From assembly GCF_004297265.1 (NCBI RefSeq), contig NZ_SCUT01000043.1, positions 1-64,000 on the forward strand: a stretch of 64,000 nt of DNA, written 5' to 3'. Below the pieces are notes generated by a model. That model saw only the letters and a list, made by a program, of their open reading frames with translations, did no database searches and was not told the DNA's origin. Position 1 is the stretch's first letter. Each line of letters opens with the position of its first letter. The stretch comes from Reyranella sp. (GTDB taxonomy: Bacteria > Pseudomonadota > Alphaproteobacteria > Reyranellales > Reyranellaceae). The position numbers were made by a program, and so were the translations under genes. Below, piece by piece: positions 59,866 through 64,000 of this stretch.

Positions 59866-61743
59866 ATGGCCTTTGTAGATCGCGAGTTCCTGCGTTGGGC
59901 GCGCATATGCTGCCTCATCTCGATGACCTGGGCGGCATCGGCGAGCCTTTGGTCGCGCGCGGTCGATGCGCGAACGGGCAAGGTCGTTCTTGCCGTGGCC
60001 GGAGACGAGCGCATGTCGTCCGATCTCAAGGAGCTGTCGGAAGACTTCCAGAAACAGCAGCCCCTGACGGGCGATGCGCTGGGAATATTGCAGGGCGCGC
60101 AGGCGATTGCCGCCCAGTTCAACACGGCCCTGCGGTCGCGGGGTTTCTACGACGCGACGATCAATGCCACGATCGACGGAAGACCGATAGCGGACGCCTC
60201 CGCCCTGGAGGCCCTCGAAGCGCGTCCCGACACTGAGGCGACGACCGTCGACATCACCATCGATACCGGCCCCCGCTATCGGATCGGCTCCCTCGCGATC
60301 CGGCCGCCCGGCAGCCAGCAGTCGCTGCCCGGGATCGACCGCGCGGAGCTCGGCATCGCGCCCGGCGATCCAGCCGACGCCTCCGCCATCATCGCCGCCC
60401 AGAACAAGCTGCTGGACGAACTGCGCAAGCAGGGCCACGCGCTGGCCGCCATCAAGGACCGCGAGGTCATCGTCGATCATGCCACGCGCGAGGCCGAGGT
60501 GACCTTCGTCGCCGAGCCCGGCCCGCTCGCCAGAATGGGCCCGGTGCGCTTCACCGGCACCGAGAAGGTCGACACGGTCTGGCTTCAGCGTCGCGTGCCC
60601 TTCAAGGAGGGCGAGCCCTACTCGCCGGCCAAGGTCGAAGAGCTGCGCGGAAAGCTCACCTCGCTGGGCACGTTCAACGCGGTACGCCTGAAACCCGCGA
60701 CGGAGCTCGATGCAAACGGCGAGTTGCCGATCGAGGCCGAGCTGACCGATCGGCTGCAGCGCTCGATCGGCTTCGGCGTGAGCTACGAGACCCAGCTCGG
60801 TTTCGCGGTCGAGGGTTTCTGGGTCCATCGCAACCTGTTCGGCCAGGCCGAAAGCCTGCGCCTGTCGGGTGAGATCAACCATATCGGCCAGGGCTACGCG
60901 ATCCTCGACACCGGCTTCGCCTTCCGTGCGGCCTTCCGCAAGCCCGACTGGTGGTTGCCGGGACAGGATCTGCGACTGGAAGCGGCGGCGCTGCGCGAAG
61001 TGGTCCCTGCCTATACGAGAAAGGCCGCCACCTTCTATGGCGGTTTCGACCGGACCTTTTCGCCGCGCTGGCAGGCCCGCGTCGGCCTGGCCGGCGAGAT
61101 CGCCGACATAACCCGCAACGGGATCACCCAGAGCTATCGCATGCTGGGGCTTCAGGGGACGGTGCTCTACAATCGCGCCAACAGCGACCTCGACCCGACG
61201 CGTGGCTATCGCATCGAGTTCAACGTGCAGCCTTGGATCGATACCGGACCGGGCGGCGACATGTTCACCATCCTGCGCCTGACCGGCCGTCACTATTGGG
61301 ACATCGCCGAGCCCGGCCGCACCGTTCTTGCCACGCGCGCTTCGTTCGGTATCGAGCCTGCCACCAGCATCGGCGGCATCCCGCCCGACAAGCTCTTCTA
61401 TGCGGGCGGCGGCGGCTCGGTTCGCGGCTTCGTCTACCAGACCGCCGGACCGCTGGACGCCTACGGCAATCCGCTGGGCGGCCCGAGCGTCGTCGAGGCC
61501 AACATCGAATTGCGCCAGCGCATCGGCAAGGCATTCGGCGCCGTCGCCTTCGTCGATGCCGGCAGCGCCTACCCTGACATCCTGCCAAACTTTTCGCAGT
61601 TGGCGCCGAGGGTCGGCGCCGGCGTCGGCATCCGCTACTACACCGACTTCGGGCCAATCCGGGCCGATGTCGGCATCCCGCTCAACCGCCGCCCAACCGA
61701 TCCGCCGTTCGGCATCTATGTCAGCCTGGGTCAGGCCTTCTGA
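59866..61743 (+). CDS. tamA: TamA, outer-membrane BamA/Omp85-family translocation protein
   Basis: A 625-residue Omp85 protein. After an N-terminal hydrophobic segment come POTRA-type domains (GFYDATINATI, then PRYRIGSLAI, then GPVRFTGTEKVDTVWLQ and the LTSLGTFNAVRL segment). The C-terminal 16-strand barrel has the conserved VRGF loop (GGGGSVRGFVYQ) and closes with YVSLGQAF, ending in an aromatic residue. With TamB it helps insert proteins in the outer membrane or move lipids. ATG 59866 was chosen; a TTG at 59848 is possible. The stop overlaps the tamB start by 1 nt. Confidence 0.9.
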   Translation: MAFVDREFLRWARICCLISMTWAASASLWSRAVDARTGKVVLAVAGDERMSSDLKELSEDFQKQQPLTGDALGILQGAQAIAAQFNTALRSRGFYDATINATIDGRPIADASALEALEARPDTEATTVDITIDTGPRYRIGSLAIRPPGSQQSLPGIDRAELGIAPGDPADASAIIAAQNKLLDELRKQGHALAAIKDREVIVDHATREAEVTFVAEPGPLARMGPVRFTGTEKVDTVWLQRRVPFKEGEPYSPAKVEELRGKLTSLGTFNAVRLKPATELDANGELPIEAELTDRLQRSIGFGVSYETQLGFAVEGFWVHRNLFGQAESLRLSGEINHIGQGYAILDTGFAFRAAFRKPDWWLPGQDLRLEAAALREVVPAYTRKAATFYGGFDRTFSPRWQARVGLAGEIADITRNGITQSYRMLGLQGTVLYNRANSDLDPTRGYRIEFNVQPWIDTGPGGDMFTILRLTGRHYWDIAEPGRTVLATRASFGIEPATSIGGIPPDKLFYAGGGGSVRGFVYQTAGPLDAYGNPLGGPSVVEANIELRQRIGKAFGAVAFVDAGSAYPDILPNFSQLAPRVGAGVGIRYYTDFGPIRADVGIPLNRRPTDPPFGIYVSLGQAF

Positions 61744-64000
61744 TGCGCGCGCTCCGCATAGCGGCCTATGTGGTCGCCGTCATGGCGGTGGTCGGCCTCG
61801 CCTTCGCGGGCGTGCAAACCGCACCGGGCAAACGGTTGCTCGCCTCCGTGGCCTCCAATCTCGCCTCCTCTCCGGACCAACAGATCCGCATCATCGGCGT
61901 TGAGGGCTTCGTGCCGACCGACCTCCGCGTGGCGCGCGTCGAAATCGCCGACCGAGCAGGCCCGTGGCTAGAGGTCGAGGAGGCGCACCTCTCCTGGTCC
62001 TTCGCCTCGCTCCTGCAGCGCCGGCTGCGTATCGAACTCCTGTCGGCCGCGAAGATCATCGTTCTACGCGTGCCGCAGGAAGAGAAGAAGGAAAGCACGC
62101 CCACGACCGGCGGCCTCCGGCTTCCCTTCGACATCGAGCTGCAGTCCCTGCGGGTCGACGACCTCCATCTCGCGGCCGCTCTCGGCGGCATCGATTCACA
62201 CTGGAAGATCGGGGGCGAGGCGGCGGTCGCCCGCGACCTCGCCGAAATCAGCGCCCGGCTCGCGGCCGACCGACTGGAAGGCCCCAAGGGCAAGCTCACC
62301 GCCGACGTGCGGCTGGAGCGCTCGCCCCGCAGGATCGCGGCCGACATCACGCTCGACGAGGCGTCCGGAGGCATCGTGGCGGCGCTGATGCAGCGGCCCG
62401 ACTTGCCGGACATTTCTCTGAAGCTCTCGGCCTCGGGCGACGAACGGGACGGCACGGCCGAACTGAGCGCCAAGGCCGGCGATGCGGCGACCGCCAACGG
62501 CGGTCTGCGGTGGATGCCGGATGGCAGCGACACCGGGTTTCAGTCCACCCTCGACGCGGGCCCCATCGATGTCCCGGCGCAGGGCCTCGCCTGGCAGGGT
62601 CTCCATCTCAAGGCGGATGGCAAGCTCACCGGCGCGGTCCGCGTGCGGGGCACTGTCCAGGATCTGAAGCTGGCAACGCTCGATCCCCGCCTGCCGCAAC
62701 CCGGCACCGTCACGGTCGATGCCACGGTCTCGGATTTTGTCGGTGGCAAGATAAGGGTTCGGTCGTTCGATGTTGGCATGCCGCTCCTGCGCCTGACAGG
62801 AGACGGGGACTACGTCCCGGCGGACGACAAGGGCGAGGTGCGTGCGAAGGTCGAGCTGCCGAGCCTCGAGCCGCTGTCGGCGCTGGCCGGCCGCACGCTG
62901 AGCGGCAAGGCGCAGGTCGACCTCACGGCGGGCATCGACAAGGGCAATCTCTCCGCTGGTTGGCAGGGCCGAATCGACGGGTTCGGGGCCCCCGACGTGC
63001 CGCAGGGTCTGGTGGCCACCGTCAGTCTCGCCGGCAACGCCACCCTCGCGCCCGATGGCACCTGGACGATCCGGCAGGCGAAGCTCGGCAGCGACAGCGG
63101 CACGCTCACGGTGTCCGGCCGGGGCCAAGAGCAGGCGGGCACCCTCGACCTCGCGCTCGATCTGCCCCGGCTGGCGACCTTCCGCGCCGAGGTGCAGGGC
63201 GCTGCGACCGCTGCGGCGACCGTGGATTTCGGCGGTCCCGAAACCTCGCTCAGGCTCAAGGTCGAGGGCCGCGACGTCGCCTACCAGAAAATCACATCGC
63301 GAACCCTCGTCCTCGACACCACCGTATCGCTCGCACCCGGCGGCAAGTTGACGGGCTCGCTTCAGGCCGACGGTGACGTCGCGGGCCAACCCCTGTCGCT
63401 CGCGGGGAAGTTCTCGCACGAAGAGGCCGCCGGCCTCTCGGTGCCAACCCTCCAGGGACGCTGGTCGAGCGCCCTGCTCGACGTCACCAATCTTGCCATT
63501 GCCCAGACGCGGACGACCGGGCACGCACGCCTGGCAATTCCCCAGCTCAAGGATATCGAGGCGCTGGCCGCGCTGGGTCTCGAAGGATCGCTGGTTGCGG
63601 AAGTCACGGCCGATCCGAATGCCCCCGCAGGCCGGCTCGACGTCTCGGTGAAGGGTACCGACCTTGCCGGCCAGGGCCTGGGCGCCGGCACGCTCGATCT
63701 CAAGGGGCATGTCGACGATCCGGCCGGCCGGGCCGCCACGGACCTCACACTCGATGCGACACGCCTGCGCGGCGCCGGCGGTCTGTCCGCCCTGAAGGCG
63801 ACGGCCAAGGGTGATCGGGCGAGCGGCATCGACCTCGCCCTGCAGGGTTCGGGCCCGGAACTGTCCGCCGACCTCGCCGCCAAGATTGAGTTCGCGGCCG
63901 AGGAAGTCCGGGTCGCCTTATCCAGGTTCACCGGCCGCTACCGTGACATTCCGCTCGGTCTGAACGCGCCGGCGAAGATTACCGTCGCCGGTGCACGCAT
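61743..64000 (+). CDS. tamB: TamB, translocation and assembly module subunit, N-terminal part (runs off window)
   Basis: The frame is open from ATG 61743 to the end of the window, 752 codons. One N-terminal membrane anchor (ALRIAAYVVAVMAVVGLAFAG) is followed by repetitive beta-strand sequence with short leucine- and glycine-rich units (LRVDDLHLAAALGGID, VRLERSPRRIAADITL and many others), typical of the AsmA-like/TamB beta-taco that bridges the periplasm. VEGFVPTDLRVARVEIAD near residue 53 is a family-like start of the repeat region. TGATG overlap with tamA supports the pair. The C-terminal DUF490 part lies beyond the window. Confidence 0.9.
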   Translation, partial: MRALRIAAYVVAVMAVVGLAFAGVQTAPGKRLLASVASNLASSPDQQIRIIGVEGFVPTDLRVARVEIADRAGPWLEVEEAHLSWSFASLLQRRLRIELLSAAKIIVLRVPQEEKKESTPTTGGLRLPFDIELQSLRVDDLHLAAALGGIDSHWKIGGEAAVARDLAEISARLAADRLEGPKGKLTADVRLERSPRRIAADITLDEASGGIVAALMQRPDLPDISLKLSASGDERDGTAELSAKAGDAATANGGLRWMPDGSDTGFQSTLDAGPIDVPAQGLAWQGLHLKADGKLTGAVRVRGTVQDLKLATLDPRLPQPGTVTVDATVSDFVGGKIRVRSFDVGMPLLRLTGDGDYVPADDKGEVRAKVELPSLEPLSALAGRTLSGKAQVDLTAGIDKGNLSAGWQGRIDGFGAPDVPQGLVATVSLAGNATLAPDGTWTIRQAKLGSDSGTLTVSGRGQEQAGTLDLALDLPRLATFRAEVQGAATAAATVDFGGPETSLRLKVEGRDVAYQKITSRTLVLDTTVSLAPGGKLTGSLQADGDVAGQPLSLAGKFSHEEAAGLSVPTLQGRWSSALLDVTNLAIAQTRTTGHARLAIPQLKDIEALAALGLEGSLVAEVTADPNAPAGRLDVSVKGTDLAGQGLGAGTLDLKGHVDDPAGRAATDLTLDATRLRGAGGLSALKATAKGDRASGIDLALQGSGPELSADLAAKIEFAAEEVRVALSRFTGRYRDIPLGLNAPAKITVAGAR

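Overview
The window is high-GC DNA (mid-60s per cent by eye) with dense, directional gene packing, many start/stop overlaps and no phage, transposase or CRISPR genes. The gene families point to an alphaproteobacterium, probably a metabolically versatile soil or water species of the Rhodospirillales/Hyphomicrobiales type (something like Reyranella). They include a Bug/TctC receptor, SPFH/NfeD pair, Mla-type MCE operon, TamA/TamB, Liv-type importers with acyl-CoA enzymes, LigAB dioxygenase and REP-like palindromes. The phylum-level placement is well supported; the genus is a guess.

Layout. 1-1336: start of tuf, tRNA-Gly, tRNA-Tyr (all minus) and rlmB. 1350-7602: five-gene minus-strand CzcCBA heavy-metal efflux operon with a small exported protein at each end. 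7745-7819: tRNA-Thr. 7824-12746: glycan region with a GT2 glycosyltransferase, galE and a NodU-type carbamoyltransferase (minus), and a divergent GDP-mannose 3,5-epimerase-like enzyme. 12944-15654: acyl-CoA ligase and an aminoglycoside-phosphotransferase-like kinase. 15670-19375: STAS-MlaE, MlaF, MCE protein and auxiliary lipoprotein for outer-membrane lipid transport. 19470-25133: PPK2, rlmJ, formamidase-like, cysteine-desulfhydrase-like, a small secreted protein and an MFS transporter. 25202-27572: Bug receptor, NfeD and SPFH protein. 27636-30402: class I amidotransferase, divergent from a DsbA-family isomerase coupled to 2,2-dialkylglycine decarboxylase. 30516-42185: lipoprotein, desaturase, hydrolase, NAD(P)-binding protein, M20 peptidase, SDR, two-gene MFS/transglutaminase unit, SRPBCC protein, TIGR03032 protein, two PaaI thioesterases, a low-GC DUF5625-like protein and an acyl-CoA dehydrogenase. 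42328-50403: livH-livM-livG-livF, an acyl-CoA synthetase and two paralogous binding proteins. 50480-52716: two paralogous small lipoproteins and two SDRs. 52859-58248: hydrolase plus NitT/TauT-type ABC importer, divergent 2-oxoglutarate dioxygenase, and a LigA/LigB pair. 58279-64000: SDR, exported protein, TamA and the first 752 codons of TamB.

How the genes fit together. Several units look like import-and-process modules: Liv importer with acyl-CoA ligase and acyl-CoA dehydrogenase; NitT/TauT importer with hydrolase and an amino-acid-hydroxylase-type dioxygenase; LigAB extradiol cleavage; dialkylglycine decarboxylase with a glutathione-type isomerase. Others serve the envelope: CzcCBA, Mla/MCE, TamAB, SPFH/NfeD and the glycan genes. 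No recognisable transcription factor is encoded anywhere in the window, so local control must rest on distant regulators. One clear operator-like palindrome precedes the MFS gene at 25161-25176.

The observations most worth following are the GME-like epimerase facing a carbamoyltransferase/galE/GT2 operon, the NitT/TauT importer facing a 2OG dioxygenase, the Bug receptor translationally coupled to NfeD, and two different long palindromic elements, each sitting between convergent genes.
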